Assembly: GCF_003086295.3 (NCBI RefSeq) | Contig: NC_092046.1 | Span: forward strand, 101,659,363 to 101,723,362 | Length of the DNA stretch: 64,000 bases | Direction of reading: 5' to 3' | Source: Arachis hypogaea | Lineage: Eukaryota > Streptophyta > Magnoliopsida > Fabales > Fabaceae | In this document: one piece after another, positions 43,942-55,796 of the stretch | Layout of the letters: each line of letters opens with the position of its first letter | Numbering within the stretch: the first letter of the stretch is position 1 | Made by a program: the position numbers and the translations under genes | Notes under the pieces: generated by a model | The model's input: the letters and a program-made list of their open reading frames with translations, nothing else | Told to the model about the DNA's origin: nothing | Databases searched by the model: none

Positions 43942-46420
43942 TGATGCCAGGGCATCTTGGCTAGTTTTACTAGCCATTTTTTGTATGCTTTAGGTTGGTT
44001 TCATGCATTTTTCTTAGGAAATAAGCAAGTATTTGGTTGAAAATGCATTCATACCATGATTCAAGCAAACATTGTGAATTTTGAATGATGTCATGAGAAT
44101 TATGCATGAATTGAATGATAAAATGGATGATGCATAATCTCATGCTTAAGAGCAAGTCTTTGATGTACTTTGTTTGATTGATTTCAGGTAACAAGAAGCA
44201 GAGAAGAGCCACGTTAGTGGCTATGTTAGTGCCACTAACGTGGCCATTAAAGTAGAAGAAAGGAAAGCTTGGAAAGTTAGTGGAAAAAGTGAACGCCACT
44301 AACATTTGCGAAGCCAAGAAGACCCACGTTAATAGCCACGTTAGTTACACTAACGTGGGAATTAACGTGGAAGAAAGGAGGCAGCTGTGAAAGTTAATGG
44401 AAAAAGTGAACGCCACTAACGTTTGCAAAGCCAAGAAGACCCACGTTAATGGCCACGTTAGTTACACTAACGTAGGCATTAACGTGGAAGAAAGGAGGCA
44501 GCTGTGAAAGTTAGTGGAAAAAGTAAATGCCACTAATGTTTGCGAAGCAGAGAAGGCCTACGTTAGTGGCCACGTTAGTTACACTAACGTGGACACTAAC
44601 GTGGGCAAAATCTCACCCGGCAGTCTGACCATGCCTTCTTCAAACAAGGATAACTTGAGCCACAAAGCTCCAAATGAGGTAATTCCAGTGGCATTGGAAA
44701 GTAGGATTCTAGAGATTTCCAAGCATATATGACACTACATGGTGGACACTAAATTTGAGGGAGACAACCTGCTCTGAAAGTGCAAAGATGAACATGATAT
44801 CAACCTGTAGTAAGGCCAGCTGACCTCTTCACCTTCCAAGAAGTGTAACTCGAGTTGTAGAGCTCCAAATGATGCGATTTCAAAGGCGTTGAAAAGTAGA
44901 AATCCAGGGCTTTCCAACAATATATAATAGTATGGGGTGGATATTAAGTTTGAGTTCCAGAACCTGGCAATATTAACCCCCTAGACGCGGACGTTATTGG
45001 CACTCACTTTTGCCAATAACGCCAGCCACTATGCCAGCAACCCTGTCTCCTTCAAAGGAGCATAACTTGAGTTACAGAGGTCCAATTGAGGTGATTCTAG
45101 TTGCGTTAGAAAGTCAACATTCAGAGCTTTCCATCGATATATAATACTCTATAGTGGGCATGAAATTGGAGCACAAACCAGAGGCATCTTTTAAGCTCCA
45201 AAAACACCAAGTGGGTAGCAAGTGTGACGTTAGCCACAGTTGTAGCGTTAGTGTGGCTAACATTAGCACTGACATTAGCACCTGGACCTCAACTTGATTC
45301 ACTTACAAGGACCACCCAATCTCAAGGAAGCAAGGTCACAAGTGTCAACCAATCAAGGTCACAAGAAGCATCTAGAATAGGAATTTTCATTTAATTGTAA
45401 TTTACTTTTAGTTTCATTTCATTTTGTAATTTAGGAGAGCCTATATAAAGGCCTTAGTTTTTACATTCAAGGAATTCTGGATCCAGGGGATTGATGAGGG
45501 GTCTTCGGACTCCCTCCACTCACACACTTTTTCTTCTCTTTCTTTTCTTTGTACTTATCATTTATGAATTTTGAAGTTTCAATTTTAGTTTTAATCTTCA
45601 TCTTTACTTTTCTGCACTTTCTTTCTTTTCTATTTTGGTAGAGCAATGATCAACTAACTCTTTTCATTGGGTTAGAGAGCTCTATTGTGATTCAATGGAT
45701 CAATTGTAGTTCTTATTCTTCTTCTTCTTTCTTTTCTCTTGATTTTACTAGAGAGCTTTCGATCTTCATCCAATTGGGTAATTGTATCGGAAGAGAAATT
45801 GCTCATACTTGGATTTCCTCTGAACCTTGGAAGAGGAATGAGGAGATCATGCTAGAAATGCTCTCTCACATTGGATTAGGTTGGGGGTTGGATGGATATT
45901 GTGACATTTAATCCTACCAATACTTTGATCTATGAATGTGTGTGGTATAATCAGTGACCAAACTTCATCTCTTCCCATGAGCAATTAAATCAAAGAATTT
46001 GGAAATTTTTCAAGCTTAGAGAGATTGGATTGCCAAGGAATTGGGATCCAATCACTTAAGATTGCCAAGGAGATCAATGAATGCATTGATTGAGGAAGAG
46101 ATGAGAATGAACTTGATCTGGAGGATTGCAATATCTCTTTATCCCAATGTTCATTTTATTTTTAGTTCTTACATTTACTTTTCTTGCCATTTTACTTTTC
46201 TGCACTTTATTGCTTTTCCTTTCTTTTCTGTCAATTTACAATTCCTGCTGCTCATCATCCAAATCTGAACCGTCTGACTAGGATAATTAATCAACTATTG
46301 ATTGCCTAATCCGTTAATCTCTGTGGGATTCGACCTCACTCTTTTGTGAGTTATTACTTGACGACAATTCGGTATACTTGCCGAAGGGAGATTTGTTGAG
46401 AGACAAGTTTTCATGCATCA
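43942..46420 (+). repeat. Element H 5' LTR
   Basis: 2479 bp. Starts with two hairpins (GATGCC/AG/GGCATC 43943-43956; TGGCTAG/TTTTA/CTAGCCA 43958-43976). A 117-bp tandem repeat with the palindrome CCACGTTAG...CTAACGTGG occurs about three times at 44250-44610. Three diverged copies of the shared LTR module are at about 44645-44735, 44830-44945 and 45060-45160. TATATAAA is at 45442-45449. U5 hairpins are at 46335-46350 and 46368-46385. The 3' LTR lacks about 60 bp present here at 45602-45660. Confidence 0.92.
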
Positions 46421-46426
46421 AGTTTA

Positions 46427-46444
46427 TGGCACCGTTGCCGGGGA
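46427..46444 (+). promoter_or_regulatory. Primer-binding site (tRNA-Asp), element H
   Basis: TGGCACCGTTGCCGGGGA, one mismatch to the tRNA-Asp complement, six bases after the LTR. Confidence 0.9.
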
Positions 46445-46588
46445 TTAACTGTGATTAACAAACTACCGGTTGATTGATTTACTATATTAAACACTTTTCT
46501 TTTGTCTTTGTTTTCTTTTGTTTCTTATTTTCTTTTGCTAACTAACTGTTTGTGATATTGCCTCACTAAGAATCCCTCATTTATTACA

Positions 46589-47976
46589 ATGGAGATTCTA
46601 ATTTCTTTTGGTGATTATTGTTTGAGACAGAGCTTTTTGCAGGAAAGAAAGGAGCATCCATCATATTTTAGTCAATCAAATTTCATGGGAAACTCTCCAC
46701 CACCACAGAATGATTCACTTTACTATGCTCATGGTGGGTGGAAGTATCAAGAACATGAAATGGGGTACTTTTCAGAGCCACAAAATGGTCCATATTTTGG
46801 TGAAATTGATCACTACTCAAGTTGTGGTTGGGAAGATCAAAATCAAAGATATTTTACTCATTCATACCCCATTCATCAAGAGCTATCACCTCTCAATTAT
46901 CCAACCTCACCTCTAAGTTTTACATGCCTAAATTCTTCATCACTTGAGTATACCTCAGCACAAAATTCTGTCCCAAATCCATACAATTCATTTCACCATC
47001 CACAAAACTCAATCCACTACCCACAAGAGTCATACCACTTTCAGAACACACAATCACAAAACAACCAATTCTATTCATAAGCCAACCCCGACCAACCATT
47101 ACAACCTACCCAACCTCCTTTAGATAGACTTGATAGGATGGAACTCATCATTGAAGAACTCAAAAAAAGTAGAGAAGAAGAGAGACTCGCTAGGATAAAA
47201 CTCATCCTTGAAGAAATGATAAAGATAAACGAAGAGGAGAAAATAGAAAAAAGAGACCATGAAGAAAAATTGAGACAGAATGCACAACTCTATTCTGAAG
47301 AACAATTCATTGAAGAGCTGAGATTACAAAGAGAGACCACTTCACTCTCTCCAAAAATAGAGGAGTTCATTCAAAGGTCAAGAACAAGGGAGGAATCAGA
47401 AGAACAAGAAAAAGAGGCAGCCATACCAAGTGAGATTCATATGAAGAAGGAGGAGGCTGTGAGAGTATATAAGCCCAAAGCTCCATACCCACAGAGGCTA
47501 CTAAGGGTGACAAAGGAACATGCAAACTCACTCCCAAAAGGCTCAATGTAACATCATGTAGAAGAAAGGGAGGAAGTCAATCAAGGGAGTCCACACTACT
47601 CCAACGAAATAGAGAGTTGCATCAAGGATGAGTTCATTGAACCACCAATTCAAGAAGTTCTTGATGAAAAGGATGTTCCAACCATCATACAACACCCAAG
47701 TACTGAAATCAAGGTGGTGAAGGCAATCAACATGAGCACTAAAAAGAGGATGGTGACCAAGAAATGAAGGACAATATCCATAAAGAAGAAAAGGTCAACC
47801 AAAAGCCATCCCATCCCTACCCTAACAAGCAAGTTTACTCAAGCAAACAATAGAAGAAGGCTTGTTGGGGAGAGGCACTCAAAACAAGGGGCATTAACTG
47901 GCTCCTCTTTCCTCTTGAGGTCATTCCTCTAAACAAACTGGAAGAAGAGGAAGAAATTCATGAACAACATGTTAAG
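46589..47976 (+). pseudogene. Element H single ORF: homologue of the element B protein, four stops
   Basis: ATG 46589 (MEILISFGDYCLRQ) to TAA 47974, about 462 codons in one frame, with stops at 47078, 47549, 47765 and 47930. The first 160 residues are Tyr/Gln/Pro/Ser/His-rich (PPPQNDSLYYAHGGWKYQ), matching B's PPPQNDSYHYPHGRWKHR. Residues 180-280 are charged and likely coiled coil (RMELIIEELKKSREEERLAR). Then come DEFIEPPIQEVLDE, as in B's EEFMEPPIQKALDE, and the basic tail TNWKKRKK. The first stop fits CAA-to-TAA. No known domain; the parallel with B is the best evidence that this was a real gene. Confidence 0.72.
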
Positions 47977-49008
47977 CTAATGACATTAAAAGAGCGCTTG
48001 TTGGGAGGCAACCCAACCGTAGGTAACATTTTATTTCCATGCTTAGTTTACTTTCAATAATTTGGCATATGATTACATTCTAAGTTTGGTGTTGCCATGC
48101 AACAATTTGATTTTTAATCTTCACTGGGTACTTGCAACATTCTAAATTGAGAGTGTCACACTAAGTTTGGTGTTGCCACTTATCTTTCATGCAAGGTACC
48201 AAGCACACCACTTATTAATGCAATCAAAATGTCTTTGTTTGTATCTCTTGTGCCTTTATTGTATCCTTAATCTTGCTTGCTGAAACACATGCATACTCAC
48301 ACTTCATTCTAAGACATTCATGATCCATCATAGACCCCATCACCACTGTTTTAATTTTTGCTTGAGTATAAGCAATTATTCTAAGTCTGGTGTGGGAAGG
48401 GGAAGAATAGGAGGAAAAGGGCAACAACAATGAAGATGAACTACAAGGTGGTAAAGTTTCTTTTTCCTCTTACTTATTTCCAGCACTTTAAATTGCATGA
48501 TTGTCTTCTATTTTCTGTGTATGCATGTGTGATTACTCCGTGTGAATAAGCATAATTTGATATTTGATTTGTAACATATTGCTATGATATCATGATTATC
48601 ATCTTGAATTTTACTTGCACCCAATATCTCTAAGAATGCAACAAGGAAATCATTCTTTTGAAAGGAAAATGTTGAAGAATTTTATAAATCTTAGGGCAAG
48701 CAAAAGATTAAGAGGAGTGGAGGTTCTGATTGTATGATGGTGTATTGAGGTTGCATGTTTGTGAAAACTTGCATGGAACTCATAGACAGGAAATAAAATT
48801 TAGAGAAGTATTATGGAATTTCTCAAACATCCATTGATCCAAGAAGCAGCAACAAAAGAAAACAATAGAAAAAGAAAAACAAAGAACAAGCCCAAGGCTC
48901 TGACCATCAATTACTAGGAAGAAAAAGAAAGAAACAAGAACTCAAAGAGTTATTGTCCTAGTTAAATACTTGTGGTGGATTTGTGTCAAAGAGAGAGGCT
49001 TGAGCAAG
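47977..49008 (+). other. Element H 3' non-coding region, part 1
   Basis: The hairpin GTTGGG/AGGCAA/CCCAAC (48000-48017) follows the ORF at once. Sense motifs TAAGTTTGGTGT are at 48081 and 48162. The internal hairpin TTGCTTG/AGTA/TAAGCAA (48358-48375) is followed by TAAGTCTGGTGT (48382). No gene. It continues beyond element D at 58683. Confidence 0.72.
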
Positions 49009-49013
49009 TATAT
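49009..49013. repeat. Target-site duplication of element D, left copy (TATAT)
   Basis: TATAT here matches TATAT at 58678-58682 after D's 3' LTR. Confidence 0.92.
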
Positions 49014-50475
49014 TGATGAGCGGATAATTTATACACTTTTTGGCATTTTTTTAGTATGTTTTTAGTAGGATCTAGTTACTTTTAGGGATGTTTTCATTAG
49101 TTTTTATGTTAAATTCACATTTCTGGACTTTACTATGAGTTTGTGTGTTTTTTTGTGATTTCAGGTATTTTATGGCTGAAATTGAGGGACTTGAGCAGAA
49201 ATCAAACTGGCGTTCAACGCCAGCTCTCTGCCCAATTCTGGCGTCCAGCGCCAGAAAAGGATCCAAAACCAGAGTTGAACGCCAGAAATGGATCAAAACC
49301 TGGCGTTCAACTCCACAAATGGCCTCTGCACGTGGAAAGTTAAAGCTCAGCCCAAGCACACATCAAGTGGGCCCCGGAAGTGAATTTATGCATCAATTAC
49401 TTACTCATGTAAACCCTAGTGACTAGTTTATTATAAATAGGACCTTTTACTATTGTATTAGACATCTTTGGATTATCTTTTGATCTATTGATCACGTTTT
49501 GGGGGCTGGCCATCTCGGCCATGCCTGGACCTTTCACTTATGTATTTTCACGGTAGAGTTTCTACACTCCATAGATTAAGGTGTGGAGCTCTGCTGTTCC
49601 TCAAAGATTAATGCAAAGTACTACTGTTTTCTATTCAATTCATCTTGTTTCGCTTCTAAGATATTCATTCGTACTTCAATCTGAATGTGATGAACGTGAC
49701 AATCATCATCATTCCCTATGAACGCGTGCCTGACAACCACTTCCGTTCTACCTTCGACTGAATGAGTATCTCTTAGATCTCTTAATCAGAATCTTCGTGG
49801 CGTAAGCTAGAATGATGGCGGCATTCAAGAGAATCCAGAAAGTCTAAACCTTGTCTGTAGTATTCCGAGTAGGATTCAATGAATGAATGACTGTGACGAG
49901 CTCCAAACTCGCGATTGCGGGGCGTTAGTGACAGACGCAAAAGGATAGTAAATCCTATTCCAGCATGATCGAGAACCAACAGATGAATAGCCGTGCCGTG
50001 ACAGGGCATTGGATCATTTTCCCGAGAGATGACCGAAAGTAGCCATTGACAGTGGTGATGTATCACATAAAGCCAGCCATGGAAAGGAGTAAGACTGATT
50101 GGATGAAGATAGCAGGAAAGCAGAGGTTCAGAGGAATGAAAGCATCTCCATTCGCTTATCTGAAATTCTCACCAATGAATTACATAAGTATTTCTATCCC
50201 TATTCTATTAATTATTATTCGAAAACACCATTATCAATTTATATCTGCCTAACTGAGATTTGCAAGGTGACCATAGCTTGCTTCATACCAACAATCTCTG
50301 TGGGATTCGATCCTTACTCACGTAAGGTATTACTTGGACGACCCAGTGCACTTGCTGGTCAGTTACACGGGGTTGTGAACCGTGGTTTTGGCATCATGTT
50401 TTTGGCGCCATTTCCAGGGAAAGAAAGAGCAATGAACTTTACATAATTAAAGTGTAATCACGATTCCGCGTACCA
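49014..50475 (+). repeat. Element D 5' LTR
   Basis: 1462 bp, TGATGAGCGGATAATTTATA...GCGTACCA. TATAAATA is at 49432-49439. The hairpin TGGCC/ATCTC/GGCCA is at 49507-49521. U5 hairpins are CCTTAC/TCAC/GTAAGG-type at 50312-50327 and CCAG...CTGG at 50343-50358. Compared with the 3' LTR it lacks 181 bp (3' LTR 57144-57324) and one copy of an 85-bp repeat. Confidence 0.92.
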
Positions 50476-50481
50476 AGTTTT

Positions 50482-50499
50482 TGGCACCGTTGCCGGGGA
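50482..50499 (+). promoter_or_regulatory. Primer-binding site (tRNA-Asp), element D
   Basis: TGGCACCGTTGCCGGGGA, one mismatch to the tRNA-Asp complement, six bases after the LTR. Confidence 0.9.
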
Positions 50500-52407
50500 T
50501 TGTTTGAGTTTGGACAACTGACGGTTCATCTTGTTGCTCAGATTAGGTAATTTTCTTTTTTGTTTTCCTTTTAAAAAAAAATTTTCAAAAATATTTCAAA
50601 AATTTTTCATCTGTTTTCAAAAAAAAATAAAGATGTTTTCAAAAATAAAATAATATATTTAGATTCAAAATTTTTAAGAATAAATTCTAATGTTTCACGA
50701 AGCATGCGAAGCCTAGCTGGCTGTAAAGCCATGTCTAAATTTATTTGGACTGAGGCAGCAATTTGTTATCAAGAGCAAGCTAGTTGTTGTTAATCCACCT
50801 GCTGCTGTTCCTGATTTACATGCTAAAGCTTGGCTGGCCATTGGCCATGTCTAGTGTTTTGGACCGGAGCTTTCATTGAAAGCTTGGCTGGCTAGTGAGC
50901 CATGTCTAATTCCTGGACTGAAGCTTTAGACTAACAATGCAAGATTCCTGGAATTCATATTAAAAATTTTGGAATCCTTATTTTCCTTTTTCAATTAATT
51001 TTCGAAAAAATCCAAAAAAATTTAGAAAATCATAAAAATCAAAAATATTTTTCTGTTTCTTGTTTGAGTCTTGAGTCATGTTATAAGTTTGGTGTCAATT
51101 GCATGTGCATCTTGCATTTTTCGAAAATTTCATGCATTCATAGTGTTCTTCATGATCTTCAAGTTGTTCTTGGTAAGTCTTCTTGTTTGATCTTGATGAT
51201 TTTTTGTTTTGTGTTGTTTGGTGTTTTTCATATGCATTCTTGAATTCTTAGTGTCTAAGCATTAAAGAATTCTATGTTTGGTGTCTTGCATATTTTCTTT
51301 GCATTAAAAGCTTTTCAAAATTGTGTCTATGATGTTCATCTTGACATTCATAGTGTTCTTGGTGTTCATCTTGACATTCATAGCATTCTTGCATGCATCA
51401 CATGTTTTGATCTAAAAATTTCATGCATTGCATCTTTTTAGTGTTTTTCTCTCTCATCATAAAAATTTAAAAAATCAGAAAAATATCTTTCCCATTTTCT
51501 CTCATCAAATTCGAAAATTTAGATTGACTTTTTCAAAAAATTTTAAAATCAAATTGTTTCTCATGAGTCAAATCAAATTTTCAGTTTGAAAATCTTATCT
51601 TTTTCAAGATCTTTTTCAAAAATAAAATCTTTTTCAAAATTCTTAGTTATTTTCGAAAATTCCAAAAATATTTTTCAAAAATCTTTTTCTTATTTTTATA
51701 TCAAATTTTCGAAAATAACATAATCAATTAATGTTTTGATTCAAAAATTTGAAGTTTGTTACTTGCTTGTTAAGAAAGATTCAAACTTTGAATTCTAGAA
51801 TCATATCTTGTGATTTCTTATGAATCAAGTCATTAATTGAGATTTTAAAAATCAAATCTTTTTCAAAACTAATTTCTAAAATATCTTCTTATCTTACCTT
51901 TTTCAAAAAGTTGGTTTCAAAATATCTTCTCTAACCTCCTAACTTCTTATCTTTTCAAAATTTGTTTCAACTAACTAACTAACTTTTTGTTTGTTTCTTA
52001 ACTTTTTCAAAACTACCTAACTAACTCTCTCTCTCTAATTTTCGAAAATATCTTCCCTCTTTTTCAAAAATTTTTTTTTAATTAACTAATTATTCTTATT
52101 TTTATTTTTGATTTTAAAAAAAAATTCGAAAAATACTAACATTTTTCAAAAACTATTTTCGAAAATCACTAACTCTTTTTCAAAAATATTTTTCGAAAAT
52201 TATCCCTCTCCCATCTTATTCTGTTTATTCATTCATCTACTAACATCTCATCTCACATCTCAACCCTCCTCACAGTTGTGTTTCTTCCATTATATTACAT
52301 TCTTTGTCTCCCCCTTTTCTTCCACTTACAAAGGGATCCATATACTGTGGTATAAAGGATCTCTATTATTATTATTATTATTTTTTCTGTGCCCTCTTCT
52401 TTGTCAT
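50500..52407 (+). other. Element D leader with three GGCTGG hairpins
   Basis: AT-rich 1.9 kb, no gene. Hairpins with conserved flanks (…GCTGG[stem]…CCATGTCTA) are at 50719-50730 (GGCT/GTAA/AGCC), 50835-50847 (TGGCC/ATT/GGCCA) and 50890-50901 (GGCT/AGTG/AGCC). TAAGTTTGGTGT is at 51083. A few TTCATCTTGACATTCATAG-like tandem units lie at 51325-51385. From 51470 on the sequence is mostly TTTTTCAAAA-like. Confidence 0.72.
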
Positions 52408-54701
52408 ATGAGCAGGAGCAAGGATAAGAACATTCTTGTGGAAGCAGATCCAGAACCTGAAAGGACTCTGAAAAGGAAACTAAGAGAAGCTAAAATACAA
52501 CAATCCAGAGATAACCTTTCAGAAATTTTCGAACAGGAAGAGGAGATGGCAGCCGAAAATAATAATAATGTAAGGAAGATGCTTGGTGACTTTACTGCAC
52601 CTAATTCCAATTTACATGGAAGAAGCATCTCCATTCCTGCCATTGGAGCAAACAACTTTGAGCTGAAACCTCAATTAGTTTCTCTGATGCAGCAGAACTG
52701 CAAGTTTCATGGACTTCCATCTGAAGATCCTTTTCAGTTCTTAACTGAATTCTTGCAGATATGTGATACTGTTAAGACTAATGGAGTAGATCCTGAAGTC
52801 TCAGGCTCATGCTTTTCCCTTTTGCTGTAAGAGACAGAGCTAGATTATGGTTGGATTCTCAACCCAAAGACAGCCTGAACTCTTGGGATAAGCTGGTCAC
52901 GACTTTCTTAGCTAAGTACTTTCCTCCTCAAGAGTTGAGTAAGCTTAGAGCTGATGTTCAAACCTTCAGACAGAAAGAAGGTGAATCCCTCTATGAAGCT
53001 TGGGAAAGATACAAACAGTTGACCAAAAAGTGTCCTTCTGACATGCTTTCAGAATGGACCATCCTGGATATATTCTATGATGGTTTATCTGAGCTATCAA
53101 AAATGTCACTGGACACTTCTGCAGGTGGATCCATTCACCTAAAAAAAACGCCTGCAGAAGCTCAAGAACTCATTGACATGGTTGCTAATAACCAGTTCAT
53201 GTACACTTCTGAAAGGAATCCTGTGAGTAATGGGACGCCTATGAAGAAGGGAGTTCTTGAAGTTGATACTCTGAATGCCATATTGGCTCAGAATAAAATA
53301 TTGACTCAGCAAGTCAATATGATCTCTCAGAGTCTGCATGGAATGCAAGCTGCATCCAATAGTACTCAAGAGGCTTCTTATGAAGAAGAAGCTTATGATC
53401 CTGAGAACCCTGCAATAGCAGAGGTGAATTACTTAGGTGAACCTTATGGAAACACCTATAACTCATCATGGAGAAATCATCCAAATTTCTCATGGAAGGA
53501 TCAAAAGCCTCAACAAGGCTTTAATAATGGTGGAAGAAACAGGTTTAACAATAATAAACCTTTTCCATCATCCACTCAGCAACAGACAGAGAACTCTGAA
53601 CAAAATGCTTCTAATTTAGCAAATCTAGTCTCTGATCTATCCAAGGCCACTGTGAGCTTCATGAATGAAACAAGGTCTTCCATTAGAAATTTGGAAGCAC
53701 AAGTGGGCCAGCTGAGTAAAAGGATCACTAAAATCCCTCCCAGTACTCTCCCAAGCAATACAGAAGAGAACCCAAAAGGAGAGTACAAGGCCATTGACAT
53801 TAGCACCATGGCCGAACCTACAAGGGGAGTGGAGGACGTGAATCCCAAGGAGGAAGACCTCCTGGGACGTCCAGTGATCAATAAGGAGCTTCCCTCTGAG
53901 GAACAAAAGGACTCTGAGGCTCATCTAGAGACCATAGAGATTCCATTGAACCTCCTTATGCCCTTCATGAGCTCTGATGAGTATTCCTCTTCTGAAGAGA
54001 ATGAGGATGTTACTGAAGAGCAAAATGCCAAGTTTCTTGGTGCAATCATGAAGCTAAATGCCAAATTATTTGGCATTGATACTTGGGAAGTTGAACCTCC
54101 CTTGTTCATCAATGAACTAAGTGATCTGGATCAACTGACATTGCCTCAGAAGAGACAGGATCCTGGAAAGTTCATAATACCCTGTACCATAGGCACCATG
54201 ATCTTTAAGGCTCTATATGACCTTGGTTTAGGAATAAACCTCATGCCCCTCTTTGTAATAGAGAAACTGGGAATCTATGGGGTGCAAGCTTCTAAAATCT
54301 CATTAGAGATGGCAGACAGTTCAATAAAACAGGCTTATGGACAAGTAGAGGACATGCTAGTAAAGGTTGAAGGCCTTTACATCCCTGTTGATTTCATAGT
54401 CCTGGATACTGGAAAGGAAGAGGATGAATCCATCATCCTAGGAAGACCTTTCCTGGCCACAGCAAGAGCTGTGATTGATGTTAACAGAGGTGAAATAGTC
54501 CTTCAATGGAATGAGGACTCCCTTGTGTCTGTAACTCAAGGATCTCTCTCTGCATCCATGGAGAGGAAGCATAAAAAGCTTCTCTCAAAGCAGAGTCAAA
54601 CAAAGCCCCTACAGTCAAACTCTAAGTTTGGTGTTGAACTCCTATATCCAAACTCTAAGTTTGGTGTTGGAGAGTCTCAACAATGCTCTGAACATCTGTA
54701 A
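52408..54701 (+). pseudogene. gag: Element D gag-protease polyprotein, one frameshift
   Basis: ATG 52408 (MSRSKDKNILVEADPEPERT) opens frame 1. A one-base loss near 52800 (within DPEVYRLMLF) moves the reading to frame 3, which is then open for 630 codons to 54701. The gag domain shows as FPFAVRDRARLWLDSQPKDS and ESLYEAWERYKQLTKKCPSD. No CCHC knuckle is present; that place has EASYEEEAYDPENPAIAEVN and then SSWRNHPNFSWKDQK. The protease has DLGLGINLMP (A: DLGA; C: DLGS) and ESIILGRPFLATARAVIDVN. The C-terminus encodes two TAAGTTTGGTGT motifs (54623, 54656). Apart from the single frameshift it is the best-kept ORF in the window. Confidence 0.9.
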
Positions 54702-55483
54702 GGCTCCATGAGAGCCCACTGTCAAGCTATTGACATTAAAGAAGCGCTTGTTGGGAGGCAACCCAATTTTTATTTATCTAACAATATTTTTCTTAGTTAC
54801 ATGTCTTTATAGGTTCATGATCATGTGGAGTCACAAAATAAATATAAAAATTGAAAACAGAATCAAAAACAGCAGAAGAAAAATCACACCCTGGAGGAGC
54901 ATCTGCCTGGCGTTCAACGCCAGAACAGAGCATGGTTCTGGCGCTGAACGCCCAAAATGGGCAGCATCCTGGCGCTGAACGCCCAGAACAAGCATGGTTC
55001 TGGCGTTCAACGCCAGAAAAGGCAGCAAATGGGCATTGAACGCCCAAAATGGGCACCAACCTGGCGCTGAACGCCCTGAGTTGTGTACAAAGGCATTTTG
55101 CATGCCTAAATTGGTGCAGGGATGTAAATGCCTTGACACCTCAAGATCTGTGTACCCCACAGAATCACCTCAGGATCTGTGGACCCCACAGGATCCCCAC
55201 CTACCTCCACTCACTCTCTTCTCTCTTCTCAATCATCCTCTATTCCCAATAAACACCCTTCCCTATTAACCCTTTACCACTCACATCCATACACCCACTT
55301 ACCTTCAAAATTCAACATCTCTTTCCCACCCAATCCCACCCATATGGCCGAATATACACCTCCCTCCATCTCCTTTATATCTTCTTCTTCTTCTTCTATT
55401 CTTTCTTCTTTTGCTCGAGGGCGAGCAACATTCTAAGTTTGGTGTGGTAAAAGCATATCTTTTTTGTTTTTCCATAACCATTG
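54702..55483 (+). other. Element D post-protease hairpin and GGCGTTCAACGCC palindromes
   Basis: The hairpin TTGGG/AGGCAA/CCCAA is at 54751-54766. Six or so palindromes (CTGGCGTTCAACGCCAG, GGCGCTGAACGCC) lie at 54905-55078. A pyrimidine-rich stretch follows, then the hairpin TTGCTCG/AGGG/CGAGCAA (55411-55428) and TAAGTTTGGTGT (55434-55445). No gene. Confidence 0.75.
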
Positions 55484-55796
55484 ATGGCACCTAAGGCCAG
55501 AGAAACCTCTAGAAAAAGGAAAGGGAAGACAAAAGCTTCCATCAAGGGTCTATAGCTCAGTGGTAGAACATTTGACTGTAAATCAAGAGATCCCTGAGAT
55601 ACCTCAGGGGATACATTTTCTTCCACACAATTATTGGAAGCAACTAAGGGTGGAACATCAAGAGCACTCCATCATCCTTCATGAAATCAGAGAAGACCAA
55701 AAAGCAATGAGGGAGGAGCAACAAAGACAAGGAAGAGACATAGAAGAGCTCAAGGACATCATTGGTTCCTCAAGAAGGAAACGCCACCATCACTAA
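55484..55796 (+). pseudogene. Element D accessory ORF, disrupted by a tRNA-like segment
   Basis: ATG 55484 opens MAPKARETSRKRKGKTKASIKGL and then stops in the tRNA-like insert. The homologous reading returns after it as EIPEIPQGIHFLPHNYWKQL and a charged helical end (HEIREDQKAMREEQQRQGRD). Compared with element C (2968-2518) roughly 60-70 codons of the original are replaced by the insert, and a short internal piece after HNYWKQ is also missing. Function unknown; see the C copy. Confidence 0.65.
55546..55592 (+). pseudogene. tRNA-Cys-like 5' half (pseudo-tRNA fragment)
   Basis: 47 nt from the G at 55546 correspond to positions 1 to about 46 of plant tRNA-Cys as I remember it: 5' acceptor strand GGGTCTA, D-arm TAGCTCAGTGGTAGAACA with A- and B-stem bases, and anticodon arm TTTGACTGTAAATCAA. 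The T-arm and 3' acceptor strand are missing, so it is not a working tRNA. The anticodon reads GTA where tRNA-Cys has GCA. The five differences from the remembered sequence are all transitions. It lies sense inside the accessory ORF of D and is absent from the homologous C copy. Confidence 0.8.

Noticed and set aside
44250..44610. CRISPR-like array (regular palindromic repeats)
   Set aside because: A 117-bp tandem duplication in a plant LTR; spacers are themselves repeated and present in both LTRs.
55546..55592. A functional tRNA gene
   Set aside because: T-arm and 3' acceptor strand are absent, so it cannot fold into a full tRNA.
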